DNA of 64,000 nucleotides from Cyrtodaria siliqua. Taxonomy: Eukaryota; Mollusca; Bivalvia; Adapedonta; Hiatellidae. Position 1 is the first letter of the stretch, and each line of letters begins with the position of its first letter. The stretch covers positions 23,305 through 87,304 of the forward strand of contig JAWPHD010011058.1 in the NCBI GenBank assembly GCA_037043455.1, given 5' to 3'. The position numbers and the translations under genes were made by a program. Of this stretch, positions 12,263-49,900 are shown piece after piece. The notes beneath the pieces were generated by a model. It was not told where the DNA came from and searched no databases. It worked only from the letters and a program-made list of their open reading frames with translations.

Positions 12263-12905
12263 TGCTTGGCAGTGAAATAGTGGATTTTAGCAATGAAATA
12301 AAAGTGGTATTTCATACGTGTGAGTTTTATTTTTTCACTACTTTTTTTTCAATATCAAAAACAATTTATCTTTTTATTTGTTTAGAAAATAACTGTTTCA
12401 TGTATATCATTCGACTGTAAATGGTCTAACTAATAAAATGAGCTATAGTTGTTATAGTATTTCAGATTTTTTGTCATTTGCAGTAAAAAATATCATTTGG
12501 TAATTTTTGTTCAAAAACTACTTTTATCAGAAAGTTGCTACAAAAGTTATATCATTGCACTGGAAATTGTATTGGAAATAACTTAACTAAAAAAATGAGT
12601 CGTAGATTATTGAAATCGGTGTAGTAGTTTAGAAGTTATGGGAAATTAAAAAAAGCAATTTTATCATACTAAGCCAATGGCGTCGTCAAATTGTATTTAA
12701 TTTGTTTCTGCATGCTGCAGTACACTTTGATTATAAAGCATAAAATGAAAAGAAAATTTGTTGTTTTGTCGTGAATAACAGATTTTATTTCATCTTGATG
12801 TGATCAAACTTCAATATTTTCACGAATGCGAAGCATTCGTGAAAATATAAAGTTTTCACACTTCTCGATGAAATAAAATCCTATATTCACTCCACAACAA
12901 CAAAA
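12263..12905. mobile_element. non-autonomous insertion inside family X, with internal palindrome
   Basis: Family X text stops at 'tatgtgttatattgcct' and resumes at 'tattgctgtcctgttcgtta'. The insert has weakly inverted ends ('gtgaaatagtggattttagc' versus the complement of 'aaaatcctatattcactcca') and a perfect internal palindrome around 'cgaatgcgaagcattcg' near 12833. Boundaries are approximate. Confidence 0.55.
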
Positions 12906-12978
12906 TTAATATCCTCTATTTATTGCTGTCCTGTTCGTTAAAGAATATAATCTGGCAATGATTTCTTTCTTTACACTG

Positions 12979-13300
12979 AGAGGGCTGGCGTGGCGCAGTC
13001 GGTAGCGCGGCGGATTTGTAACCGGAGGCCCCGGGTTCAATCCTCCGTGGTGCCACTGAGTTCCGTCGGTGTGTTCTTGGGCAAGACACTTTTCCTTAGC
13101 CTCGTCCGTCGGATGGGGACGTAAACCGGGCGGTCCCGTGTATCGGTCTATCAACCGAGCACGTTAAAGAACCATAGGAATCTATTCGATATTAAGAGTA
13201 GGGCAGGTTCCCGGATTCCTATGTATCCTTCCCCTCTCTCTGGGGCGGCTCTAAATAACCTGTACTGTGTTGATGAGCCGTTAAACAACATTCAATTCAA
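12979..13300 (+). mobile_element. tRNA-derived SINE with 12-bp target-site duplication
   Basis: The head resembles a tRNA with an A box in 'tggcgcagtcggtagcgcgg', 'tttgtaacc' in the anticodon region (Thr-like) and a B box 'gggttcaatcc'. The body 'gggcaagacacttttcctta' and 'gcacgttaaagaacc' resembles the conserved core of widespread metazoan SINEs. The tail is 'ttcaattcaa'. It is flanked by perfect copies of 'ttctttacactg' (12967-12978 and 13301-13312). The cloverleaf is too degenerate for a functional tRNA. Confidence 0.88.
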
Positions 13301-14059
13301 TTCTTTACACTGTAACGTTGTATTGGGATGACAATTGCGTGTGAGGTTTGGCGCACCCTAGAACCTGATTTAAACCCCCAGCAGCCTTTTCCCCACGGAC
13401 CGTTGAACGTTTCAATGTGATATCTCTATTACCAGTTCGTTTGCGTTTGCGATGTCACATGCCTTTCTTCTTATTAACATTGTACTTGTTGTTTGTTTAA
13501 TGCGTGTTTTTGGCTGACTGTTTCTGTAAAAGCTACATTTCCTGTTCGATTGTTATACCTATTTTCAACGACATTCTCGTTACATTTTCCGTTGACTGCG
13601 TTCATTGAATGCTACATGTCATATTCGCTAGTTATACTTACTTTTAGATAAATTCATAATTTATATATGTATGTTAGTTTTAGGTTGACTAATGAGTTAA
13701 TGATGCAGGTGAAGTTATTCAGGGCACCACAGAAAAAGAACCCAAGAGAAGCTGTTTATTAACATTTGCAAACAAAATGTACTTGCTGTCCATGAAGCGG
13801 GTATTATCCAGATCTATGTCAATGTTTAACTTGCTTGATTCCCTGAACTTACATATTCCATCATTGAGATATATAATGGCTCAAGAACTCAACTTCTTGT
13901 CGTGTCATTTCCGCGAATGTATTGGGTGAATGTTTAAAAATAAGTATAAAAGTCGAAAAGGAAATGCAGCCTTCACAGAACATAGTAAACCCAAAAACAC
14001 GCAAAAAGATAAACATGAATAGCAATGTTAACAAAGAATAAAGGTATATGACGTCACAA

Positions 14060-14560
14060 ACACAAAAGGGGTTGACAATAGGGCTACCGCCTTGGAACGG
14101 TCAGTGGCAAAAAAAGCCGCTGGGGATTTAAACCAGGTTCTAGGGTGCACCAAACCTCACACACACCCTACTGTCATCCCAATAAAACGGGATAGAGTAA
14201 ATAAAGAAATCCCCGCCATGAACTATTCTCTAACCAACAATGCAGCATTAATAGAAAATATAAGTAAAACACAAAGATGCTCATGTATATATAAATACAA
14301 AAAAACAATAGCATAGAAAGACACAAAGAAGGTACTCAATGACTTGGCAGAAGCCAGGCAACAAGAGAATAAACCATTGAGGGCACGACAAGACAAGATT
14401 GCATACAAACTTCAAACGTCAACGTCCTTTTTGGCTTTAAGTAGACGTCATCATAGGGTCTACAGCCTGTCCGGTCATCGCACAATTAAAGAGGAAAGCA
14501 TAGTGGCTGTAAATGGGTCCACCACCAAGCATGCGGTGCGTGGCTTTCTAGTATACAATT
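14060..14560 (-). repeat. family X dispersed repeat, reverse orientation
   Basis: The reverse complement shows 'gcaccctagaacctggttta', 'gggatgacagtagggtg', 'gaatagttcatggcggggat', 'gttgcctggcttctgcc' and 'gtgcgatgaccggacag' in family order. It faces the copy that ends near 13640. Confidence 0.8.
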
Positions 14561-15869
14561 TACTAATCTGATGAAAGAAAGAGAATCTCTGACTTTATAG
14601 CAGTTTAACATTGTTTTTAAGTACACCATGCTACAATAAAGAGAATATTGTTTATATATAACAGACTTGTATTATTGTTACATATTTGGGACAGCTTGTA
14701 CATTATAAAGACCACAGTTAACCGTACGATGAAAAAGGTTGCCCCTGTTATGGACTTGTCCGGTGCGTTGCTTTTATCCTGGAAAGAACAACATCGCTAA
14801 CGGCAGGTGTTTGACAAAATTGTGAGTTTTCATTTTTATATCCATAAGAGTATAATGTGAACTTTAGGTTTCTCGGTACGCTAGAGAAACGCAAATGAAT
14901 ACACCTATTTGGAAGTACTGATAAATATGACCGTATAATTTCTAAGTATGTACAGCAACTAGGCACGTTTGTTTTATTTACAGAGAAGTTCGTTTTAATA
15001 CGTTCGTTTTTACTTATAGCCTAACTAGACGGGAGTCGGTGTACTTTTCACTGTTCTGATGGAGGAAGTAAAAATAATAGCCAGATGAGCATATGCTAGA
15101 TAAGTATATTAGACAGAGGTGCAAGTTCTGTTATCAAGTGGCACATTTAACTGAAGTCAAAATCAAGTTCATATATGTGGCTTTAAATACAGCTCCGAGA
15201 TAACTAATAGTTCAGTGTAGCCTAGTTTGTCCATTTTGGATGGTCCACATTTGAATATCGTGAGCAAAAGTTGCAGTTCTGCTGATGGACATACAGTAGG
15301 AACATCTTTGTTTTTATTGTTTTTATTACATCAGTTATTATTGTCAGTTATGTCATAATTATTTAATAGTGACGCATGTTTATAGCGAGATATTTTATGA
15401 GTCGCCAAAGGCGATAGGCAACGATTAATAGCCACACAAATAATAAACGTAACTTGTTCATTAACATTATTCGTCCTTGAACAATTGTGTCTGATTAGAA
15501 ATACTTGGACACATGGGAGTTCATTTACCTTATTTGGAAAATGGAGTACATGTATAGAAACCGGTTAAAATGTAAATTTTTCTTTTGATTGTACTCATGT
15601 CAAATTGCATTTTCCATGAGGATGATTTATTTCTGACCATAGTGTATGACTTAAGATAAATATATTTGGATGTGTTAATCTTTGATCCAAATATGTTAAT
15701 CTTTGATAACATAACATATTAAAGGAAAACGTGTACACATTGAGAAAAATAAACGTCTTTGCGGAGGATATATTTATTATATCTGGTTTGTAAGTTCCTT
15801 AAAAATACGTTTTCCTCTAAATGAGAAAAATTGTCATAATGAGACTGGTAAGGATTTCCTTATATATAC
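14561..15869. other. no recognisable feature
   Basis: AT-rich sequence between the GH128 and GH9 genes. Open frames at 14748-14966 and 15530-15712 (minus) have no recognisable domain. Probably contains upstream control sequence of the cellulase, but I see no convincing motif. Confidence 0.4.
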
Positions 15870-16140
15870 TATGATGTTTAACTGGGGTGGCAATAGGTCA
15901 AGAGTGAGTTTTAGTGAACCATTGAACCTGGTTTAACTCCTCAGCGATGTTATCACCACAACTCGTCACTACTCGTTCCGAGGCGGTACCCCTGTTGTCA
16001 ACCAGTTAATGGTACTTTACTTCTAAATAGTTATTTGTCCGTGGCATTGTTGTTTGTTTTAAATGCATATTTTTGGATGAATGTGAATTGTCAATTCTAT
16101 ATTTCCTTTTCGACTATTGTATCTTCTTTTCTAATACAAA
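15870..16140 (+). repeat. diverged family X fragment directly upstream of the cellulase
   Basis: 'ggtcaagagtgagttttagt', 'gaacctggtttaactcc', 'aggcggtacccctgttgtca' and 'ttgtttgttttaaatgc' follow family X order. It ends ~130 bp before the first coding exon, so the promoter or 5'UTR may derive partly from it. Confidence 0.7.
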
Positions 16141-16271
16141 TAATTGATTTCTCTTTCTCTGCAAATTACAAGGTATTTAAATACTGGCCTTGTACGTATT
16201 CAAAAACCTGTTTTTTCTCAAACGTCTGTTGTCTTATATTTCACGCATTTTTATTGTTTTCCAGCTTTAAA

Positions 16272-42030
<25,759 letters not shown>

Positions 42031-42080
42031 CACCAGAAATATCACACCTCATCATGTTATATTGATATGTAAACTTGTTC

Positions 42081-42086
42081 ATTAAA
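42081..42086 (+). promoter_or_regulatory. ATTAAA polyadenylation signal of the GH9 gene
   Basis: The common variant signal ATTAAA lies 50 bp after the GH9 stop. Confidence 0.55.
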
Positions 42087-42229
42087 GTATCAATGCAGCA
42101 AGTATATGGTTCTCACTCCAGGCAGTCATCTCATGCTATACCAGTTACAGTTCCTTATATTCTTAACCACATGTCATCGAAGCCTTTACTAAAACCGCAC
42201 GATGGATGATATAATAATATCGTCTCCAA

Positions 42230-42700
42230 AAGAATTTCAACTCAACAAAGCTAATATTTCTGATACTGCAGCTTCTTTTCTCGTTTTGCATCTCTCTTTG
42301 AAAATGGCAAAATAATGTGCAGTCTATGACAAGAGAGATGATTTCAATGTGACATCGTTAATTATCCTCACTTAGACGGGGTAATGTTCCCCCAAGCAAC
42401 ATCTTGTGGGGTATATGTTTCTCAACTTATTAGTTTTTCTATAACTTGTAGTCGCGTTAGACTTTAACATTTGTAACCTTTGTATAACTAGCTACTCCAT
42501 CAGGGCTTAGTTGCATAAACTTCTAAAGACTTGGAGATTTTTTATTGTGGTATCCCTGGTCTACTTTTAAAACATAAAAGTAATTTAAGAGTCCTTCTGT
42601 TTTAAGGAAGATCAAAATATGGCATGATGTACTACCTAACTTCATAAGATCGCTGGTCAAGAAAGACGTTATTTCCATTTGGGTGACCGTTGTGTTTTAG
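42230..42700 (+). pseudogene. degenerate reverse transcriptase fragment (C-terminal part)
   Basis: With stops and frameshifts it reads LNKANISDTAASFLVLHLSL, then VYDKRDDFNVTS, then YMFLNLL-type text. It is parallel to 35450-35640 and carries family X-like text at its end. Same retroelement family as 35010-35740; no functional ORF. Confidence 0.7.
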
Positions 42701-42734
42701 AGAACAGTACACTATTACACAAACCATGTTTGAG

Positions 42735-43060
42735 CCATGGTAGCATCAACTATCATGAAGGTGATGAATACCCCGCTTAAATTCTAAGTCAAACAAAGGG
42801 CCATAATTCTGTAATAAATTAGGCAAACAAAAACGGGTGATGTAGAGGGTCAACAGTTGTTATGTGTATATGAAGTTTGGAAACAACCCATTCAAAACTA
42901 TTTGAGGAATGCAAGTAATGGAAATGTGTTATGGGACGCAATGTGCCCGAATGGGACAAAATACATTTTTATGTGACGGGACGCGACAAGACGTTACGGA
43001 CAACGTGATTCCTTTATAGCTCTCACTTCACTTTGTGAAAGTTGGAGTATAACTACTGTT
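42735..43060 (+). repeat. second copy of the repeat at 40880-41235
   Basis: Same block order ('aaattctaagtcaaacaaag' to 'aacgtgattcctttatagct', 'ttcactttgtgaaag'). Confidence 0.85.
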
Positions 43061-43739
43061 CTCTAAAACAAATTGAACAAATACAAAGGATAAATGGTTT
43101 TCTAGGACAAAGTATAATAACAACTATTATAACACAAACTTTATTCTTAACAATTTCATTATTAAAATACAATTTCAATAAATACAGTATAAAGGCGAAA
43201 CATTCCTCATCAGTGCATACAATAATTTAGTACTGATTTGTTTATCAATGAAATGGTTTTATGTCCCATCAACACATCATATTAGTATAAAACAGAACAC
43301 AATGGTCATCATACATGTAGTTAATACCAAAGACACCTCAATAGGCCCATTTCAATAACTTATTGTTTGGGGGCACTTGTTTCACCAAGTGTATTTTTTT
43401 TTTTTACTTTTTAGACAAAATTCAACTAGTACCTAAATATTTGTATATCAGTGAAATATTTTTATGGGTAAATACCTTACTTTTCCAAACTGGTTGAGAA
43501 ATAAATCGTGTGAAATTTGTTTTTAATAGGGCATTTTCAATGCAAAATTCTACTCCATCAAAATTTTTTTTTAGAATTGTTATCCAAAAATTGTATTAAT
43601 GTAAATAAAGGTAACTTAAGACACTGGAAACTTTATAGCAAAACATTAAGGCTAACTGAAGTTATTTGATACTTGTTTCTTTTCTTCTGTCCCAGGAACA
43701 AGTAATTTACATGGGAAAAGCCCCATCAAAAAACAACAA
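43061..43739. other. intergenic, nothing recognised
   Basis: AT-rich sequence between convergent GH9 and RAD9. No exon or known element. Confidence 0.4.
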
Positions 43740-46418
43740 CAAGAGGCCCAAGAGGGCCTGTAGCACTCTACTGGCTACATGGTGTCTTTGATGGGGAACA
43801 CCACAACAACAACATGCGCAACCAGGCTTGGTACTGATCATTCCTGCCAAGTTTCACTGAAATCCAGCCAGGGGTTCAGGAAAAATTGTCTGGATAAACT
43901 TTGTGTATATTAGGCAATAACTCATTCAACCAGAACACGGCGACGACTGGTACTCAATTAGGCTTGGTCAGTGCTCACACTGGCCATTTTAAATTAATAG
44001 CCACACATTTTTTAGTAAAGAAAATAATAGCCAACTTTAATGCGTAAGAAAATTTGGTCAGTCGTAAGAGCCAAATTTTCAATCAGGTTTTATTAGACTA
44101 TCAGGGCCTCCTCTGGCTATATTTTTCTTTTTGTCATCACTTTCTCCAAGTGAAAGAAGTAGGAGCCTAGACTAGATTTTAAAATTTAAAAGTAGGATTC
44201 CAGGAACTCCTTACACATTGATAAAACAAAGAATGATGGATTAAATAATGAATAGAAATATACTTTATGTATCTGTCATCTATATATCGTGTTTCTTTCC
44301 ACTAACATGTATTTGTAAAGGACAGTTTTTCTCATTCGATTATGTAAAAAAAAAAAAAAAAAAAATATCCGAAATTATGTACCATCCGAAGTACTATGAC
44401 ACCGCACTTTTACGGTCCGAAAATTTCAAAACATTTAGTCGAAATACCATCAATTACGAACTTTTTTCATGCATTAATGTGTTTTGAATGCCAAAAATGG
44501 TCTTTCTTATCAAAGGGGAAAGAAAACACAACCCTAATAGTAGGATAATGTAGTTTTATGTCATTAATTGTCGATCTCAAAGTTGTGACAAATTGAAACT
44601 GCCGACACGAAGCCAGGCACAATATTCAAACTTCTTGTTGTTTCAATGTTTTAATTACTTTATTGCAAGTGTTTTCACAGTTCACAATACACATGGGAGT
44701 TTGCTACCTATCGGGATCATGATGGGATAGCTATTAATGCAGAGGAAAGTAGCGACTATATTCATAATAGTGCGTGCACAAATTAATTTCATCTCTTCGT
44801 AGTTTGTGTACAGAAAAACAATCAGGAAACTGTACCTACTGTTGGATGCGTAACGGATTGTCTGATTGGTCAATCGCCCGAAAGATAACAAATAACGGCA
44901 TATCTGATTGGCTAATCACGTGATGTTTGCGTGTATCAACAATGCCGATTATCCGACAACGAAGTGCCAATTAAGGGAATTAACAACTTTTACAAGCGAT
45001 AATTGATAAGCGCGTGGCGACATCACAGGGGGTGTGAACGGATTATGTAATGTTTATTGCGGTCATTTATTACTTAGGGTGTCAAACAGATCATTATACG
45101 AAAAATGTATAAAAAAAAAAAAAAAAAATTAAAATAAAATAATCGCAAATGGCGACCATGGCGTATGGTAGCGTGAGCACTGTTTGGTACTCATCAACCC
45201 TGCCAAAATTTGTTAAAATTCAGCCAGTTCAGAAGAGACTAGTCTGGATAAAGTTTGTGTATCAAAACCTTTAAAGAGCTGTAACTCCGCAAAAATCATT
45301 CAACCGGAACACAGCGATGACATGCACAACTAGGCCTGGTACTGATCGTCCCTTTAAAAGTTTCAATGAAATCCAGCAGGGGTTCAGAACTAGTCTGTAC
45401 AAAATGTGTGTATTAAAACATTTAAAGGGCCATAACTCCGCCAAAAATCTTTCAACCTAAATACGGCAATGACATACATAACTAGGCTTGATACTGATCA
45501 TCCCTGCAAGTTTCGATGAAATCCGGCCAGGGGTTCAGGAAAAAAAGTCCAAAGTTTGTGTAAACCTTTAAAGGGCCATAACTCTGCCAAACATCATTCA
45601 ACTGGAACACGGTGACAATATACATAACTAGACTTGGTACCGATCATCCCTGCAAAGTTTCATTAAAACCTGGCCAAATGAAAGCTCTATCCTCTTAATG
45701 AGGCAAAATACAGCATTTTTAACCAAATCAAGGGCATTAACTCTGGTGTTACTAACACAATTTGGCTGGTTTTTAAATTTGTCTGGGCTTACATTGATAA
45801 TAAGCTTGGTAAAGATCAAATAATAAATGAAGGTGCTAGAGTGTTCACAATGCAGAAAATGGCATTTTTCAGAAAAAACAAGGGCCACAACTCTGGTGTT
45901 ACTGATCCAACTTAGCTGGTTTTCGATCTTGTACGAGCTTTCAATGATATTAGCAATCTGTGCAAGTTTGGTAAAGATAAAATAATAAATGAAGGTGCTA
46001 GAGTGTTCACAAGGCAGAAAATTGCATTTTTCAGGGGAAAAAACAAGGGCCATAACTCCGGTGTTACTGATCCGATTTGGCTGGTTTTCAAACTTGTACG
46101 AGCTTTCAAGGATATTAGCAATCTGTGCAAGTTTGGTAAAGACGAAATAATAAATGAAGGTGCTAGTGTTCACAAGGCAGAAAATGGCATTTTTCCGAAA
46201 AAAACAAGGGCCATAACTCTGGTGTTACCGACCCAATTTAGCTGGTTTTCGAACTTGTCCGAGCTTTCACTGATATATTAAAAGACACCGGCAAAGTTTA
46301 GTAAGGATCTGATTAATAATGAATGCCCTAGAGTGTTCACAAGGCGAAAGTTAACGGACAACGGATGATGGACAACTCGCCATCCCGTCCGCTCTGCTGG
46401 CCTTTGGACATTAGAGCT
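43740..46418 (+). mobile_element. tandem-core element (bivalve ~160-bp unit type), interrupted
   Basis: Starts 'caagaggcccaagagggcct' with 'ctctactggct' and ends 'gctctgctggcctttggaca', 'ttagagctt', which are the degenerate inverted ends seen intact at 61441-62900. The core holds about three ~165-bp units with 'ggtactgatcatccctgcaa' and four ~155-bp units with 'gggccataactctggtgtta'. It resembles non-autonomous elements with tandem ~160-bp cores known from bivalves (pearl/BIV160 type); that link is an inference. It is interrupted at 43969-45182. ORFs at 45628-46281 are by-products of the repeats. Confidence 0.75.
43969..45182. mobile_element. hAT-like non-autonomous element nested in the tandem-core element
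   Basis: Ends are 'cagtgctcac' and 'gtgagcactg', perfect 10-bp inverted repeats of hAT-like CAGTG form. The host text 'aggcttggt|' resumes as '|tttggtactcatc', where uninterrupted units read 'aggcttggtactgatc', so a short target duplication including 'ttggt' is visible. Internal sequence has A-runs (44346-44364, 45112-45128), CCAAT motifs and a CACGTG. No transposase recognised. Confidence 0.7.
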
Positions 46419-46589
46419 TAAATCAGCATTTTGGCTGTAAAATATTTTTTTCTATTAAAACCACTTTTCAAAACTAAGTTTTTTTTATTTACCACTAAAA
46501 TTTCCAGTTCTAATGATATGTATAATACAAGTATCGATTATTGAAATTTATCACGTTAATGCTGAGAAACCAGCGCCGCAAACAAAAAT

Positions 46590-46705
46590 TTATGACGGTC
46601 GATTTTTTTTTTGTGATGGAGGCAGACCACTTTTCCTGGGTAGAACCAGTACAGTACACCTCCCGCCATCCATAGGAATCGACACTTTCAGAATCAAAAT
46701 TCAAC
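46590..46705 (-). repeat. SINE family 3 fragment
   Basis: 'gacggtcgatttttttt', 'gtgatggaggcagaccactt', 'ttcctgggtagaaccagtac', 'cctcccgccatccataggaa' and 'tcgacactttc'. Confidence 0.8.
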
Positions 46706-46718
46706 TAAAACCTTTAAG

Positions 46719-46724
46719 TTTAAT
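46719..46724 (-). promoter_or_regulatory. possible ATTAAA polyadenylation signal of RAD9
   Basis: The minus strand reads ATTAAA about 93 bp past the RAD9 stop. No AATAAA is closer. Confidence 0.35.
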
Positions 46725-46816
46725 AAGTTGCTATTAGAACACTTGTTAGGTGTATAGGATGCTTTTAGTTTTTACATGTAAAGGTTGACTGGTTGAATAA
46801 GATTATCAGAGCGGAC

Positions 46817-46921
46817 TCAATTGTCTTCATCATCCGTGTCGAGCGCCAGAACACGAGATCTAGAAAGATTCTGCCTCTGTGACTGTGTGCTGGCCTGAGA
46901 TCCGAAAAACAGGGAGCGAAA
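46817..46921 (-). CDS. RAD9: RAD9 last exon
   Basis: The acceptor 'ttatttcag' is at 46922. It reads [20 protein letters not shown], then [14 protein letters not shown], then TGA (46819-46817). FRSLFFGS is a conserved RAD9 tail element. TQ and SQ follow, then an acidic end. Confidence 0.95.
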   Translation of the reverse strand, partial: FRSLFFGSQASTQSQRQNLSRSRVLALDTDDEDN

Positions 46922-49900
46922 CTGAAATAAGACGCAGTGGAGAAATATATTACAAAATTTGTATCTGATTTGCAAGTACATAAGAGTTTGTATGTTACAC
47001 TCAGTGGATATATAACAGATGTTATTTTTAGCACATTTTAGTCTATATATGATGGTCGACTTGTTTGTAGTGGAGGCAGACCACACACTTTTTACTGGGT
47101 AGAACCTGAACTTTATACCTCCCACCATCCACAAGAATCAACACTTTCTCACTTACAACTGATGTTCCCAGTGGGATTTGAAGGTTCATTGAAATATAAA
47201 AGACTTACGCGTTTTGCTGGAGGAGTTCCAGGAACAGCATCATCATCATCATCATCTTCCATATTGTCTGTAATGGTTGTGTCCTGGATCTGTAAGAAAC
47301 AGTGAACTGACTGTGATGTATGTCAAAATGGTGTAAACTGACTTGATATATGTCACAATGTTGTACAGTGACTGTGAATTATGTCACAATGTTGTACAGT
47401 GACTGTGATGTATGTCACAATGTTGTACAGTGACTGTAATGTATGTCACAATGTTATAAACTAACTGTAATGTATGTCACAATGTTGTACAGTGACTGTG
47501 ATGTAAATCACAATGTTGTAAACTGACTGTAATGTATGTCACAATGTTGTACAGTGACTGTAATGTATGTCACAATGTTATAAACTAACTGTAATGTATG
47601 TCACAATGTTGTACAGTGACTGTGATGTATCTCACAATGTTGTACAGTGACTGTAATGTATGTCACAATGTTATAAACTAACTGTAATGTATGTCACAAT
47701 GTTGTACAGTGACTGTGATGTATATCACAATGTTGTAAACTGACTGTAATGTATGTCACAATGTTGTACAGTGACTGTGATGTACGTCAACATGTTGTAA
47801 ACTGACTTGATATATGTCACAATGTTGTACAGTGACTGTGTTGTATGTCACAATGTTGTACAGTGACTGTAATGTATGTCACAATGTTGTAAACTGACTG
47901 TAATGTATGTCACAATGTTGTACAGTGACTGTGATGTATGTCACAATGTTGTACAGTGACTGTGATGTATGTCACAATGTTGTAAACTGACTGTGATATA
48001 TTGATGTGTGTCACAATGTTGTAAAATGACTGTGATGTATGTCACAATGTTGTAAACTGACTGTGATGTATGACACAATGTTGTAAACTGACTGTGATGT
48101 ATGTCACAATCTTGTAAACTAACTGTAATGTATGTCACAATGTTGTACAGTGACTGTGATGTATGTCACAATGCTGTAAACTAACTGTAATGTATGTCAC
48201 AATGTTTTAAACTGACTGTGATGTATTTATGTATGTCACAATGTTGTAAAATGACTGTGATGTATGTCAAAATGTTGTAAACTGACTGTGATGTATGTCA
48301 CAATGTTGTAAACTGACTGTGATGTATGTATCAATTTTGTAAACTAACTGTTTTGTATGTTACAATGTTGTACAGTGACTGTGATGTATGTCACAATGTT
48401 GTACAGTGACTGTGATGTATGTCACAACGTTGTAAAATGACTGTGATGTATGTCACAATGTTGTAAACTGACTGTGATGTATGTCACAAAGTTGTAAACT
48501 GACTGTAATGTATGTCACAATGTGGTAAACTGACTTGATATATGTATCAATTATGTAAACTAACTGTAATGTATGTTACAATGTTGTATAGTGACTGTAA
48601 TGTATGTCACAATGTTGTACAGTGACTGTGATGTATGTCACAATGTTGTACAGTGACTGTGATGTATGTCACAATGTTGTAAACTGACTGTGATGTATGT
48701 CACAAAGTTGTAAACTGACTGTGATGTATGTCACAATGTTGTAAACTAACTGTAATGTATGTCACAATGTTGTACAGCGACTGTGATGTATGTCACAATG
48801 TTGTAAACTGACTGTGTACAGTGACTGTGATGTATGTCACAAAGTTGTAAACTGACTGATGTATGTCACAATGTTGTAAAATGACTGATGTATGTCAAAA
48901 TATTGTGAACTGTCTGTGTTGTATGTCACAATCCTAGGACATCATGTGTAGATTATCCTAGGATAGCATGTGTAGATTGTCCTAGGACAGTATGTGTAGA
49001 TTGTCCTAGGACAGTATGTGTAGATTGTCCTAGGACAGTATGTGTAGACTGTCCTAGGACAGCATGTGTAGATTGTCATAGGACAGTGTGTGTAGATTGT
49101 CATAGGGCAGCATGTGTAGATTGTCCTAGGACAGCATGTGTAGATTGTCCTAGATTAGTGGGAAGATGTCTTAGGACAGCATGTGTAGATTGTCCTAGGA
49201 TAGCATGTGTAGATTGTCCTAGGACAGCGTGTGTAGATTGTCCTAGGACAGCGTGTGAAGATTGTCCTAGGACAGCATGTGTAGATTGTCATAGGACAGC
49301 ATGTGTATAATGTCATAGGACAGCATATGTATAATGTCATAGGACAGCATATGTATAATGTCATAGGACAGCATATGTATAATGTCATAGGACAGTGTGT
49401 GTAGACTGTCCTGGGACAGCATGTGTAGATTGTCATAGGACAGCATATGTATAATGTCATAGGGCAGTGTGTGTAGACTGTCCTGGGACAGCATGTGCAG
49501 ATTGTCATAGGACAGCATGTGTATAATGTCATAGGACAGCATATGTATAATGTCATAGGACAGCATATGTATAATGTCATAGGACAGTGTGTGTAGACTG
49601 TCCTGGGACAGCATGTGTAGATTGTCATAGGACAGCATATGTATAATGTCATAGGACAGTGTGTGTAGACTGTCCTGGGACAGCATGTGTAGATTGTCAT
49701 AGGACAGCATGTGTATAATGTCATAGGACAGCATGTGTAGATTGTCTTAGGACAGCAGGTGTATAATGTCATAGGACAGCATGTGTAGATTGTCCTAGGA
49801 CAGCATGTGTATAATGTCATAGGACAGCATGTGCAGATTGTCATAGGACAGCATGTGTAGATTGTCATAGGACAGCATATGTATAATGTCATAGGACAGC

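Larger units (their letters stand above)
11570..13640 (+). repeat. family X dispersed repeat, interrupted by two insertions
   Basis: A copy of the ~1-kb repeat common in this window. Recognised blocks are 'aagatccttggccatactca', 'ttgtgcgatga', 'ctcaaaggacggta', 'ttgttgctctggcttctgcc', 'gaatataatctggcaatg', 'tattgggatgaca' and 'caccctagaacctg'. It is split by an insert at about 12263-12905 and by a SINE at 12979-13300. The minus-strand open frame at 11573-12004 has no domain I recognise and is probably incidental or a decayed transposon ORF. Confidence 0.75.

Noticed and set aside
13000..13057. Possible functional tRNA gene
   Set aside because: A and B boxes are present but the stems do not pair well, and it continues into a SINE body with target-site duplications.
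16035..16271. Upstream extension of GH9 exon 1 (214-codon ORF starting at 16035)
   Set aside because: The extension is family X repeat plus intron-like sequence. ATG 16272 directly gives a proper signal peptide and follows an acceptor-like site.
45628..46281. ORFs of 181, 72 and 92 codons
   Set aside because: Internally repetitive (APSFIILSLPNLHRLL-type periods) because they read through ~155-bp tandem units.
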